Source: Streptomyces justiciae (lineage in GTDB: Bacteria > Actinomycetota > Actinomycetes > Streptomycetales > Streptomycetaceae). From it: DNA of 64,000 nt. Both the position numbers and the translations under genes were made by a program. Where the stretch lies: contig NZ_JADDXU010000001.1 of assembly GCF_015163075.1 (NCBI RefSeq), positions 248,001-312,000 of the forward strand, in the 5' to 3' direction. The notes under the pieces are model-generated. The model worked only from the letters and a program-made list of their open reading frames with translations, was not told the DNA's origin and searched no databases. Positions 7,624-16,172 of this stretch are shown here, in pieces; position 1 is the stretch's first letter; each line of letters begins with the position of its first letter.

Positions 7624-8001
7624 TCACGCCGGGTCGGCGAGCCCCTTCTCCGCCGCGCCCTCGGCGGTCCCGCGCATCAGGTCCCGCCCGAACTCGACCA
7701 TCTTCTTGGCATAGTCCTCGGTCCACTCGGCCCGCTCCGCGATGTCCGCCGGCGTGAGCCGGTCGAAACGGCGGGGGTCGGCCAGCTGGGCCGCGGCGAT
7801 CGCCTGGAACTCCACGGCACGGTCCGTCGCCGCACGGAAGGCAAGCGTCAGCTCCGTCGCCCGGGCCAGCAGCGCCCTGGGGTCGTCGATGGACTCCAGG
7901 TCGAAGAAGTGCTCCGGGTCGGCGGCCGCCTGCGCGGGCTCGAAGAGCAGGGGCGCGGGGCGTAGCCGCGGTTCGTTCCGACGCGGCGTGGGCTCCGCCA
8001 T
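7624..8001 (-). CDS. Conserved-type hypothetical protein, 125 aa
   Basis: Starts MAEPTPRRNEPRLRPAPLLFEP from an ATG at 8001 with a strong GAGGAGG 7 nt upstream, so the start is well supported although an in-frame GTG at 8055 exists. No domain is recognised. After a Pro/Arg-rich head the protein is soluble and helical, rich in Ala, Glu and Asp (residues ~25-120), with no membrane segment or signal. It lies downstream of the SF1-type ATPase gene on the same strand after a 93-nt gap and may belong to the same transcript. Confidence 0.7.
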   Translation of the reverse strand: MAEPTPRRNEPRLRPAPLLFEPAQAAADPEHFFDLESIDDPRALLARATELTLAFRAATDRAVEFQAIAAAQLADPRRFDRLTPADIAERAEWTEDYAKKMVEFGRDLMRGTAEGAAEKGLADPA

Positions 8002-8094
8002 GTCTTCTCCTCCTCGTACGTCGCTGATGCCCCCTCCGTCGGGGAAGCGGGCCACCGTCCATTGTCGCGCGCCCGCGCAAGGGGCCCGTAAGGG

Positions 8095-9438
8095 TCAGGG
8101 CTCGAAGCCCACCCGGTGCTCCGCCAGGTGCGCCAGCACCGCGTGGTTCGCCTCCCAGCCGTCCGGGAACTTCACGAGCGTCCCCAGCTGCACCGGCTCC
8201 GTCGACGGATAGTCGTCCAGGAGGTCGCCCACGCCCGCCCGGCAGACCACGATGCACGCGTGCCGGTGGCGGGAGGCGAGGACGCAGAGGCGGCCCGTCT
8301 CCAGGTGGAAGGCCGTGGCGTCGGGGCGGCCGGACAGGGGGTGCAGGACGACCGTGACGTCGTACTCGCGGCCCTGGAGACGGTTCGCCGTGTCGACGGT
8401 GACGTCCGTGACGCCCAGGTCGGCCAGCGCCGCGCGGATCGCCGCGGCCTGGTCGCGGTGGGCGGTGCCCACTGCGATGCGGTCGGCGGTGAGGGGAGCG
8501 GGGTCGGGGGAGCGTTCCGAGGTCGCCGCGCCGCCCCGGTCCAGCAGGCGTCGTACGACCGTCGCGACCGCCCGCACCGCCTCCGGGTCGGTGCGCGGGG
8601 TGTGCCGGGCGGGCAGTTCCAGGAGGCCCCAGCCGGATTCCGCGGCCTCGTCGATGACCCGGTCGGGGCCCGAGCCGTCCGAGGGGACCGCGAAGGACAG
8701 GGCGCGGTCGCCGTGGTCGGTGCCGCTGCGGAACTGGGTGTACGGGTAGAACGCCGCCGAGACCAGGGGCGCGGCCGAGGCCGGGAGCCGCCAGGACACC
8801 GGGAGGCGGTGCTGGGGGAGCTCCGGGTTGTGCGCGAGGAGGGTCGTGACCGCGGACGCCGAGGGGTCGTACGACAGGCCCGCCCACTGCTCGCTGCCCA
8901 CGATCGCGAACGGGTCCAGCTGGCCGGGGTCGCCGACGAACAGCGCCCGCTGGAACAGGCCCGCGACGGCCAGCAGGGAGTCCGAGCGCATCTGGTACGC
9001 CTCGTCGACGATCGCGTGCTCCCACGGCTCGTCCACCTTCACGTGCGCCCACTTGGCGGCCGTGGAGATCGTGATCGGCAGTCCGGTCAGCTCCGCCGCC
9101 TTCGCCGACTTGCGTACGTTCGGCAGCTCGTCCAGCGCCTTGTCGTACGCGTCGGCGTCACTGCTGTGCAGCCGCCCCACCGGCAGCTCGGGGTTCTTCT
9201 CGGCGAGCCTGAGGACCAGGTCGTCGACCTGGGCGTTGGTCTGCGCGACGACCATCAGCGGGCGTCCGGCGTCGGCCAGTTCGAGGGCCGCGCGGACGAC
9301 CAGCGTGGACTTGCCGGCGCCGGGCGGGGAGTCGACGACGACACCGCGCGCCTCGCCGTGCAGCGTGTCGCGGAGGATCGCGTCGGTGGCCCGCGCGGCC
9401 GCCGTACCGGGGTCGAAGAGCTCGGAGACGGTGGTCAC
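8095..9438 (-). CDS. SF1 (UPF1/Dna2-like) helicase-core ATPase
   Basis: A 447-residue protein that begins almost directly with the helicase core. Walker A S-P-P-G-A-G-K-S-T is at 37-45, motif Ia V-V-A-Q-T-N-A-Q follows, D-E-A-Y (145-148) is Walker B, and V-G-D-P-G-Q-L-D-P-F is motif III. The C-terminal RecA lobe has G-T-A-H-R-D-Q, D-T-A-N-R-L-Q-G-R-E-Y-D-V-T-V-V (motif V) and V-L-A-S-R-H-R-H (motif VI). This order is that of SF1B UPF1/Dna2-type helicases, but the usual inserted 1B barrel and stalk are absent. Its start overlaps the stop of the preceding gene (ATGA at 9435-9438), implying coupled synthesis with the 528-aa protein that may supply the missing parts. Confidence 0.87.
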   Translation of the reverse strand: MTTVSELFDPGTAAARATDAILRDTLHGEARGVVVDSPPGAGKSTLVVRAALELADAGRPLMVVAQTNAQVDDLVLRLAEKNPELPVGRLHSSDADAYDKALDELPNVRKSAKAAELTGLPITISTAAKWAHVKVDEPWEHAIVDEAYQMRSDSLLAVAGLFQRALFVGDPGQLDPFAIVGSEQWAGLSYDPSASAVTTLLAHNPELPQHRLPVSWRLPASAAPLVSAAFYPYTQFRSGTDHGDRALSFAVPSDGSGPDRVIDEAAESGWGLLELPARHTPRTDPEAVRAVATVVRRLLDRGGAATSERSPDPAPLTADRIAVGTAHRDQAAAIRAALADLGVTDVTVDTANRLQGREYDVTVVLHPLSGRPDATAFHLETGRLCVLASRHRHACIVVCRAGVGDLLDDYPSTEPVQLGTLVKFPDGWEANHAVLAHLAEHRVGFEP

Positions 9439-11021
9439 AGGACGTCCTCCGCGGTCAGCGGGTCGGCGGCTTCATGGGTGGCCTCACCGGGCGGCCCGCC
9501 GTGCGTCCACGGGGTGTCCTCCGGGTCGGGGAGCTTCGCGCCGCCCCGCTGCTCGTGCTCGAAGAGCGTGAAGCAGAGCCGGTCGCCCTTCTCGGGCACG
9601 GACCCCGCCTCGGGCTCCTTGCCGCGGCCCATCTTGTCGAGGACGCGCAGCACGACGCAGTCGTCGTCGTAGCCGACGAACTCGGCCGACTGCGGCTTGC
9701 CGCCCAGCGAGCGGTACACCTTCACGCGCTCCCCGAGATGCGGCCGGTCGTCCGTACGGAGCGTGACCAGCGGGCGCGGGCTGGGGCGCTTGCCCTCGCT
9801 GTACGTCATGACGACATCTGTGACCTCGCCCGCGAACGCCTCCCCGGACAGCCGCCGACCCGCCATCACCAGCGGGTCGTCGAGGGCCTCCTGCGCCTCC
9901 AGCCGGGCCTGTTCGCGCTCGCGCGTGGCGAGCTTGTTGGCGGCGGTCACCGCGTCGTCGCGGCGCGGCTGCGGGGGCTCGCCCGCGGTGATCCGGTCGC
10001 GGTGGGAGGTGAACGACCAGCGGTCGCGGGTCCAGCGCTCCTCCACGCGCGCGCCCTCGGGCAGCTCCCGCAGAAGGTCCAGGCCGCGCCACACAGCGTC
10101 CCAGGTGGGACGGGTCCGGCTCGCGACGAGGTCTCTGATCGCGCGCTCGGCGGCGGTGAGTTCACCGAGCCGGTCGTCGGCCTCCAGGCCGTCCTCGGCG
10201 GCGGCCAGCGCCGTACGCGCGCGGTCGTAGCGCTCGATGGCGGGCGCGAGCAGCTTGTTGTCGAACGCCGGGTCGGTGGCCGGGCCGGCCGGAGGGTGCA
10301 GCAGCTGGCCCTTGGCGTCCCGGGCGAGCTCGGCCGCGAGGGCCGCCTCGGCGCCGGTCATGCCCTCCGGAGGGTCGATCCAGGCCAGCAGCGCGCCCAG
10401 GTGCTGGTCCTCCAGGGTGGACTGGCCGGTCGCCCAGTGCCGGGACAGCAGCTCGGTCGCGGCGAGCAGCAGGGCGGAGCCGGGGACGCGGGCCCGCTCC
10501 CCGAAGTGGGTCAGCCACCGGCCCAGCAACGGCACGCGCGGGGGCGCCGGGTGCGGGGCCTCCGGGTCCTGCTCGGCCGTACGGCGAAAGCGCATGGAGC
10601 GCCCGAGCAGCCGTACGAAGTCGATGCCCGCGCGGCTCGGCACGATCAGCTGCGGGGCGTCCGCGCACAGCTCGACCTCGACCTTGACCCGCTTGCCGGT
10701 CTCCGGATCGGTCTCGTTGCGCTCGGCGGCCTCCACTGCCCCGGCGTAGGAGTCCACGTACGGCAGGACGACGTCCGCCAGCTCCGCCAGGAACTGGAAC
10801 CGGAGGTCGCGGTCGCGCGGCTGCGGTACGACGAGCAGGCGCGGGGCGTCCCGGTCGGTGCCGACGAGCGCGCCGAGCGGGGCACCCGCCTCACCGGCGG
10901 TGGTGAGCGGGACGAAGACCAGGGGGTGGTCGGCGAGGTGCCGGTGGCGGACGGTCGCGGCGGGCTGGGCGCGGCCGGTGCTGACGGCTTCCAGGCGGGC
11001 GAGGGTGGAGATCAGCGACAT
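9435..11021 (-). CDS. Hypothetical protein with helical stalk and C-terminal beta-barrel-like region, partner of the SF1 ATPase
   Basis: A 528-residue protein starting MSLISTLARLEAVSTGRAQP (ATG 11021). No family is named with confidence. Residues 1-350 look like a mixed alpha/beta region; ~355-390 is charged and helical (K-L-A-T-R-E-R-E-Q-A-R-L-E-A-Q-E-A-L); 392-490 is beta-rich with V-T-D-V-V-M-T-Y-S, L-V-T-L-R-T, Y-D-D-D-C-V-V-L-R-V-L and D-R-L-C-F-T-L-F-E. A helical stalk plus small barrel is what UPF1/Dna2-type helicases carry next to the RecA core. The gene overlaps the nuclease gene upstream by 10 nt and the ATPase downstream by 4 nt, so the three products probably form one complex. The structural reading is inference. 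Confidence 0.75.
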   Translation of the reverse strand: MSLISTLARLEAVSTGRAQPAATVRHRHLADHPLVFVPLTTAGEAGAPLGALVGTDRDAPRLLVVPQPRDRDLRFQFLAELADVVLPYVDSYAGAVEAAERNETDPETGKRVKVEVELCADAPQLIVPSRAGIDFVRLLGRSMRFRRTAEQDPEAPHPAPPRVPLLGRWLTHFGERARVPGSALLLAATELLSRHWATGQSTLEDQHLGALLAWIDPPEGMTGAEAALAAELARDAKGQLLHPPAGPATDPAFDNKLLAPAIERYDRARTALAAAEDGLEADDRLGELTAAERAIRDLVASRTRPTWDAVWRGLDLLRELPEGARVEERWTRDRWSFTSHRDRITAGEPPQPRRDDAVTAANKLATREREQARLEAQEALDDPLVMAGRRLSGEAFAGEVTDVVMTYSEGKRPSPRPLVTLRTDDRPHLGERVKVYRSLGGKPQSAEFVGYDDDCVVLRVLDKMGRGKEPEAGSVPEKGDRLCFTLFEHEQRGGAKLPDPEDTPWTHGGPPGEATHEAADPLTAEDVL

Positions 11022-12250
11022 GCGGCGGCTCCCAGGACGTCCGCTCCCGAAACGCCCGTGCCCAGTGCTCCTGTGCCCGGTGCTCCCGTGTCCAGTGCCT
11101 CCGCGCGGAGGGCGGCGGCCCTGCGCAGGGCGACGACGGTCGGATCGGCGGGGTCGCCGGCCTCCCCGCGGGCCGCCGCCAGGACGTCCGGCACCGTGGT
11201 CAGGGCGCCCAGCTCCGCCCGTACCGACCGGCCCAGGGACGTCACCGCGCCCGCCGCGCGGGAGCGGTCGCGGCAGTGGAAGGCCAGCTCGCACGCGGCC
11301 AGGCACTCGGGCGCGTACGTCGCCGGAACCGACTCGACGGCGGCCGTCAGCTCCTCGGCCGGCCGCGCGGGATCGAAGCAGGTGCCCTCGGGGAGCGTGT
11401 CGGCGATGTCCTGGATGCGGGTGAGGCGCGCGAGTTGGCGGCCGGTGACCGCGCGCTGCTTGCGGACGTCGACGGCGGAGGCGGTGGGCAGGTTGGAGAA
11501 GTCCTTCGGGCAGACGAGGAGGACGCGGTGGCGTACCTCGGGGGAGGGCTCCATGCGGGCCGCGACCTCCTCGAGGGCCAGCACGTACACAGCCGCCTGC
11601 CGGGCCGCCGCGCCCACCTTCGCCGGGTCCGCGGAGCCGTCCAGCATCGGGAAGGACTTGATCTCCACGACCGTCCAGCTGCCGTCCGGGTGCACCACCA
11701 CCGCGTCCGGCTCCAGGAAGGCGGGGGAGCCCGCCACGTCGAGGGCGAGCATCGGGTGGTCGAGCAGCGTCCACTCGCCGCGCGCCTCGGTCGCCTCGCG
11801 CAGGGCCAGCGCGGTGCGGGCGGTACGGCCCTCGGGGCCGATCGCGGTGAGCTCGGGCACGCGCGCGTGGGCGGGGGGTTCGGCGGCGCGGTCCAGTTTC
11901 TCGTGCACCAGCCGGAGCAGCTCCGCGCCGCCGTCGGCCTTGACCTTCGCCTCGAAGGCGTTGCCCCGGGTGAGCGCGAACTGCGACTGCCCGAACGCCG
12001 AAGGGGAGCCCAGCGCACTGGCCAGCGTCGCCTTGTTCACCCCCGCGCCGTCGAGGATGGCGCGCCTTCTGCAGCCCGGGTTCGCGGCGAGGGCGGCCAG
12101 GGCGCGGGCATCCAGCGCCTTGGCCGGTACGTCGGGGCCGCGCAGCTCAGCGAGCTGCTGCCGGAGCGCCGTCCCCCGCGTCCGTGGGAGAGGCACTCGG
12201 CTCGGGTCCCGCTCCGATCCGTGACTCGCGCTGCCGTGGAATTCGCTCAC
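11012..12250 (-). CDS. PD-(D/E)XK nuclease with probable Fe-S cluster (Cas4/AddB/Dna2-like)
   Basis: About 412 residues. The nuclease core shows F-L-E-P-D-A-V-V-V-H-P-D-G-S-W-T-V-V-E-I-K-S: an Asp followed by E-x-K, the PD-(D/E)XK signature. Upstream N-A-F-E-A-K-V is the usual helix with Glu. Four cysteines fit an iron-sulfur staple: Cys60 in N-P-G-C-R-R-R, then C-x3-C-x5-C at 316, 320 and 326, the spacing pattern of AddB/Dna2-type nucleases (normally C-x2-C-x5-C). Expected to cut single-stranded DNA ends. The start is uncertain: GTG 12250 or GTG 12196 are possible, neither with a good RBS. The 5' end overlaps the 3' end of the PAP2 gene and the 3' end overlaps the next gene. Confidence 0.8.
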   Translation of the reverse strand: MSEFHGSASHGSERDPSRVPLPRTRGTALRQQLAELRGPDVPAKALDARALAALAANPGCRRRAILDGAGVNKATLASALGSPSAFGQSQFALTRGNAFEAKVKADGGAELLRLVHEKLDRAAEPPAHARVPELTAIGPEGRTARTALALREATEARGEWTLLDHPMLALDVAGSPAFLEPDAVVVHPDGSWTVVEIKSFPMLDGSADPAKVGAAARQAAVYVLALEEVAARMEPSPEVRHRVLLVCPKDFSNLPTASAVDVRKQRAVTGRQLARLTRIQDIADTLPEGTCFDPARPAEELTAAVESVPATYAPECLAACELAFHCRDRSRAAGAVTSLGRSVRAELGALTTVPDVLAAARGEAGDPADPTVVALRRAAALRAEALDTGAPGTGALGTGVSGADVLGAAACR

Positions 12251-13100
12251 CCGCGGAAGTCTGGCATCCGCCACTGACAATTGAGGCCTGTGCGGCCTCA
12301 GTGCCCGCGGTGGCAGGCGTGAGAACCGTCGCCACACGCCCCTTGACCCCGTCCGCGGCCCGCAGCACGAGCGGCGCCATCAGCAGCCCGACGCCCATGA
12401 CGGCGGCGCCCGCGACGGCGTCGAGGAAGTAGTGGTTGGCGGTGCCCATGACCACGATCGTGGTGATCAGCGGGTAGGCGACACCGGCGGCCTTCGCTAT
12501 ACGCGTCCCGCCGTACCGCCACAGCATGACCCCGCACCACAGCGCCCAGCCCACATGCAGGCTCGGCATGGCCGCGTACTGGTTCGTCATACCGCCCATG
12601 CCGCGGGGCGCGCTCGCCTCGCCGCCCCACCAGCCGTACGAGCTGTACTGGGCCATGGTGTCGACGAAGCCGTGGCCCGGGGAGAGGAGGCGGGGCGGGC
12701 AGGTGGGCAGCAGGGTGAAGCCGATCAGGCCGATGAACGTGGACGTCATCAGCCAGGTGCGGGCGGCGCGGTAGCGCACGGCGTGCGACCGGAACAGCCA
12801 GATCAGGATCGCCGGGGTGACCAGGTAGTGCAGCGACGCGTACCAGAAGTCGGCCGGTACGCCGAGCCAGGCCTCGCGGGTGAACAGCCGGTTGAGCGGG
12901 TGCTCGGCGTTGATGCGGAGGAACTTCTCCACGCGCAGGATCGCCAGGCCGTGGTCCACGGCGTGCGTGACGTCACCCCGGGCCAGGAGGCGGCCCGCGG
13001 AGTAGCAGGCGTACACCAGGAGGATCAGCGGCAGCTCGGTCCACCAGCGCAGCCGGGTACGTGGGGCCGTCTCGCTGCCCGGTGTCTCGGCGTGCGGCAT
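12147..13100 (-). CDS. Membrane PAP2-superfamily phosphatase (inositol-phosphorylceramide-synthase-like)
   Basis: A 317-residue polytopic protein with about six hydrophobic segments (e.g. L-P-L-I-L-L-V-Y-A-C-Y and Y-P-L-I-T-T-I-V-V-M-G). The PAP2 signature is present as P-S-L-H-V-G-W-A-L-W and A-N-H-Y-F-L-D-A-V-A-G, giving the two histidines and the Asp of the lipid-phosphatase active site; the layout fits the PAP2_3/AUR1-like group. The last ~65 residues are polar and low-complexity, and their coding DNA overlaps the start of the nuclease gene. ATG 13100 has GGGGGAGG just upstream. Probably acts on a membrane phospholipid or polyprenyl phosphate. Confidence 0.85.
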   Translation of the reverse strand: MPHAETPGSETAPRTRLRWWTELPLILLVYACYSAGRLLARGDVTHAVDHGLAILRVEKFLRINAEHPLNRLFTREAWLGVPADFWYASLHYLVTPAILIWLFRSHAVRYRAARTWLMTSTFIGLIGFTLLPTCPPRLLSPGHGFVDTMAQYSSYGWWGGEASAPRGMGGMTNQYAAMPSLHVGWALWCGVMLWRYGGTRIAKAAGVAYPLITTIVVMGTANHYFLDAVAGAAVMGVGLLMAPLVLRAADGVKGRVATVLTPATAGTEAAQASIVSGGCQTSAGERIPRQRESRIGAGPEPSASPTDAGDGAPAAAR

Positions 13101-13292
13101 CCGATCGCCTCCCCCTTCTCGTTGCGGCGTCCGGTTGCCCGGTCTTACCACTTTACGGTGTATGTGTTCGACCCCGCGCGCGGGGCCCCGGCCCTCTAGG
13201 ACGCAGAGATCGACCGACGGGTTGCCCCCGGACAGGGTGCGCGATGATGGGTGCGGCCCGCCCGGTTTTTTCCTCGAAAGGTCCTTCATCTC

Positions 13293-13889
13293 ATGGCACC
13301 GCGCATCCTGCTCGCCCGGCACGGCCAGACCGCATGGTCTCTGGCGGGCAAACATACGGGCAGGACGGACGTGCCGCTGCTGGAGGAGGGCCGGCGTGGC
13401 GCCAAACTCCTCGGCGAGCGCCTGCACCGGCCGCCGCTCGACGGCCTCCCGGGCGTCGAGGTGCGCACCAGCCCGCTGTCACGCGCGCGTGAGACGTGCG
13501 AACTCGCCGGGTTCGGCGAGCGCGCGAGCGAATGGGAAGCGCTCGTCGAGTGGGACTACGGCGCGTACGAGGGCATGACCCCGGACGAGATCCAGGCGGT
13601 GAACCCGGGCTGGCTCATCTGGCGCGACGGCGTCCCCGAGGGCGAGACCCTGGCGGAGGTCACCGCCCGCGCGGACGAGGTGGTGGCGTGGGCCCGGGAG
13701 GCGGACCGGGACGTCCTGATCTTCGCCCACGGTCACATGCTGCGCTCCATAGGGGCACGTTGGCTGGGCCTGCCGCTCGACTTCGCCGCCCGGATCAGGC
13801 TGAACCCGACGTCGCTGTCGGTCCTGGGGTGGGCGTACGGGGAGCCGGCGATCGAGAGCTGGAACGACACGGGCCACCTGGCGGGCTAG
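13293..13889 (+). CDS. Histidine phosphatase family protein (phosphoglycerate-mutase-like)
   Basis: A 198-residue protein with the signature [10 protein letters not shown] near the N-terminus (phospho-accepting His10), the second Arg in [12 protein letters not shown], acidic E-W-D-Y-G-A-Y-E-G, and the second His in F-A-H-G-H-M-L-R. These are the conserved residues of the acid-phosphatase/PGM histidine phosphatase superfamily. No signal peptide, so cytoplasmic. ATG 13293 is preceded by GAAAGG. It converges with the TPR regulator gene, whose stop is only 9 nt away. The substrate is not predictable: small phosphorylated metabolites are usual. Confidence 0.9.
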   Translation: MAPRILLARHGQTAWSLAGKHTGRTDVPLLEEGRRGAKLLGERLHRPPLDGLPGVEVRTSPLSRARETCELAGFGERASEWEALVEWDYGAYEGMTPDEIQAVNPGWLIWRDGVPEGETLAEVTARADEVVAWAREADRDVLIFAHGHMLRSIGARWLGLPLDFAARIRLNPTSLSVLGWAYGEPAIESWNDTGHLAG

Positions 13890-13898
13890 CCCGGCTCC

Positions 13899-15353
13899 CT
13901 ACGCCGTACGCGGCAGAGAAGCGTGCCGCTCCAGGAACGTACCCACCCCTGCGGCCCGCCGGTGCGGCAGCAGCACGCGCGTGGTGCCCGCCAGCATCGA
14001 CTGGATCCGTGACGACTGGACCTGGCCCAGCAGATCCAGCACCCGCATCCCGGCGGCCGCGGCCTCGTCGGGACGGCCCCCGCGCGCGAGGTCGTCGGCC
14101 AGTTCGGCCGTGTACAGGGCGATGTTCCGGGTGAAGTGCGGGTCCTGGAGCTGTGCCGCCCGACGCGCGTGCCGTGCCGCCCGCGGCCAGTCGCCCAGCG
14201 TCGACCAGCACTGCGCCTCCAGGCCCTCCAGTTCGGCCTCCCCGTAGAAGCTCATCCACTCGGGGTCGGCGTCCGAGGGGCCTCGCTCGAAGAGGGCCTG
14301 GGCCCGGACCAGCGCCTGTTCGCAGCCGGTGCGGTCGGCGAGCCCCGCCCAGCCGCCCGCCTCCCGCAGCGCGAGCAGCGACATCAGCCGGGCGGACCCG
14401 AGCGGCCGTCCGACCCGCTGCGCGGCCTGCGCGGCCCGCACCGCCTCCCGCGGCCGCCCCGCGTCGCGCGCGAGGAACGCCGTGTTGCAGAAGGCGTGCG
14501 ACTCCAGACCGGCGTCACCGGTCATCCGCGCGGTGGCGAGCGCCTCCGCGTAGTGCGAGCGCGCGTCGTCGAACCGCCCCGAGTCGTGCGCCAGCCAGCC
14601 CACGGAGATGGCGAGTTCACCGGCGCCCGAGTGCAGCCGGTCGGCGGTGGTCTGCCGGGTCGCACCGGCGTCCAGCAGCGCGTAGGCGGCGCGCAACGGG
14701 GTCGCCGCGCGCCGGTAGAGGCCGTCCGCGCCGTGCCGGTCGTCCAGCAACCGGATCCGTCGTACCGCTTCTTCCAGGGCGTCCGCGTCGGGAGCTCCCG
14801 CGCGCCGGACACGCCGGTCCGCCGCCGCAGCGGCGGGCGCGAGCCCGATGGTGCCCAGTGAGGCGACGGCCACGGTGGCGCCCCCGCCGGTCATGAATGC
14901 GCGACGTAGCACGTCGCTCTCCTCGTAGTTGTCGTGCGTCTCGTACGGGTCGTGCGTGTCATACGGCTCGTACGCCCCCCATGTCTCACCCGTCGCGCCA
15001 CCCGCGGCGTACGCGGGTCTCGTGACGTGCGCCGGGGGCGCGTCCTCGGCGGCGCGCGCCCCGCGTCCGCGGACGGACGCCCGGGACGCGAAGCCCAGGT
15101 CGGTAAGCGTGCGGCCGGGGAACATGTGCAGGAACACCCGTTCGTACGCGTAGTTGGGGCAGCGGATCTCGCCCGCCTCGACCCGGCCCACATAGCGCGC
15201 GTCACAGCTGACCCGCTCGCCGATCTCGCGCGCGGCCCGTCGTACCGCCGCGGCGAACTCGGCCGGGGAGCGCTGTCCGCGCAACTCCCGGAACGCGAGG
15301 TTCGGCCGCGGTGGCCTGGGGGACTGGGACGAGGTCACCTTTGACGTCGCCAT
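13899..15353 (-). CDS. HTH-TPR regulatory protein (NsdA-type architecture)
   Basis: A 484-residue protein. The N-terminal ~90 residues (F-R-E-L-R-G-Q-R-S-P-A-E-F-A-A-A-V-R-R-A, R-Y-V-G-R-V-E-A-G-E-I-R-C-P-N-Y) form an XRE-like helix-turn-helix segment. A Tyr/Asp/His-rich linker follows (E-P-Y-D-T-H-D-P-Y-E-T-H), then R-R-A-F-M-T-G-G-G-A-T-V-A-V-A-S-L-G with a hydrophobic run, and a C-terminal half of helical tetratricopeptide-like repeats (W-L-A-H-D-S-G-R-F-D-D-A-R-S-H-Y-A-E-A-L-A-T-A-R). This layout is shared with a streptomycete family of developmental/antibiotic regulators related to NsdA, but this is not the NsdA gene itself. ATG 15353; divergent from the gene at 15635 across 281 nt. Confidence 0.75.
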   Translation of the reverse strand: MATSKVTSSQSPRPPRPNLAFRELRGQRSPAEFAAAVRRAAREIGERVSCDARYVGRVEAGEIRCPNYAYERVFLHMFPGRTLTDLGFASRASVRGRGARAAEDAPPAHVTRPAYAAGGATGETWGAYEPYDTHDPYETHDNYEESDVLRRAFMTGGGATVAVASLGTIGLAPAAAAADRRVRRAGAPDADALEEAVRRIRLLDDRHGADGLYRRAATPLRAAYALLDAGATRQTTADRLHSGAGELAISVGWLAHDSGRFDDARSHYAEALATARMTGDAGLESHAFCNTAFLARDAGRPREAVRAAQAAQRVGRPLGSARLMSLLALREAGGWAGLADRTGCEQALVRAQALFERGPSDADPEWMSFYGEAELEGLEAQCWSTLGDWPRAARHARRAAQLQDPHFTRNIALYTAELADDLARGGRPDEAAAAGMRVLDLLGQVQSSRIQSMLAGTTRVLLPHRRAAGVGTFLERHASLPRTA

Positions 15354-15513
15354 GGCCGGGTCCTCTCGTGCGAACCGTCGAACCATGCCGGGTCCATGGC
15401 GAGTTGAGTGGTATGTCACTGTCGTCACCCTGGTTCCGGCGGGCAAGAACGTACCTGCTGTATCGGACCCGCCACGCAGTGTTTGGCTACAAACCGGATA
15501 TCTCATCCACGAT

Positions 15514-15530
15514 CTGCCATGAACTGCCAT
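15514..15530. promoter_or_regulatory. CTGCCAT direct repeat at 10-bp spacing in a divergent promoter region
   Basis: Two copies of CTGCCAT (15514-15520 and 15524-15530) lie one helical turn apart in the 281-nt gap between the TPR regulator (minus) and the small hypothetical gene (plus). This fits a regulator binding one face of the DNA, possibly the TPR protein itself. The rest of the gap shows no other clear element. Confidence 0.4.
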
Positions 15531-15634
15531 CCTTTGCGGCTGACTTGTGCCGTAGCCGTTGACGCCGCCGCGCGTTGAACTCCATGGACCGGGAGCCGCC
15601 CGACTCCCGAGCCGCTTGTCCGAGGAGGGGTTCC

Positions 15635-16063
15635 GTGGTGGAGGCCGGGATGGAGACCAGCCAGAGCATCGAGGTGTGTGCGCCGCTGACGGAGTGCAGC
15701 GAGCCACCGGTCCCGGAGGTCGGCTGCGACCTCGTCACGGTGCCGACCCGGCAGGGGCTGGAGGCGGTCGACATCCTGCGGCGAGGGGCCGGGGACGCGG
15801 TGGGGCCCGTACTGCACGACGACGGCGGCGACACCCTCGGCTTCGTGGTCCCGCCGGGGACGGCGGCCGCGTGGGACGTGCCGGGCAGCACCTGCACGGA
15901 GACCGACGGGCGGGGGCTGCGGCTCAACCCCGAGCCGCCGGTGGAGGGATCGGACTGGCTGCTGCCGCCCGGCGAGGCCGACCTGGCGACGGACCCGGCG
16001 GTGCTGCGGGCGGCGCTGGGGGAGGCGGCCCGGCTGATCGAGGCGGCGGACGGCTGCCAGTGA
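15635..16063 (+). CDS. Small hypothetical protein divergent from the TPR regulator
   Basis: A 142-residue acidic protein with no family I can name: M-E-T-S-Q-S-I-E-V-C-A-P-L-T-E-C-S-E-P-P-V-P-E-V-G-C-D near the N-terminus, then a beta-rich middle (V-G-P-V-L-H-D-D-G-G-D-T-L-G-F-V-V-P-P-G-T) and a helical end. Four cysteines lie in the first ~100 residues. GTG 15635 is favoured because GAGGAGG ends 6 nt before it; an in-frame ATG at 15584 would add 17 residues without an RBS. No signal or membrane segment. Streptomycetes often pair HTH-TPR regulators with a small acidic gene, which suggests but does not prove a functional pair. Confidence 0.65.
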   Translation: MVEAGMETSQSIEVCAPLTECSEPPVPEVGCDLVTVPTRQGLEAVDILRRGAGDAVGPVLHDDGGDTLGFVVPPGTAAAWDVPGSTCTETDGRGLRLNPEPPVEGSDWLLPPGEADLATDPAVLRAALGEAARLIEAADGCQ

Positions 16064-16172
16064 GGGCTGGCGACCGGTGCCCCAGGTGGTGGGTGGCCTT
16101 CTTGTTTCCCGGCATGCGACCGCCGAACGGCCTGGGCGAGCCCGGTGGCGCACGGCTTGCGACAATGGCCCC

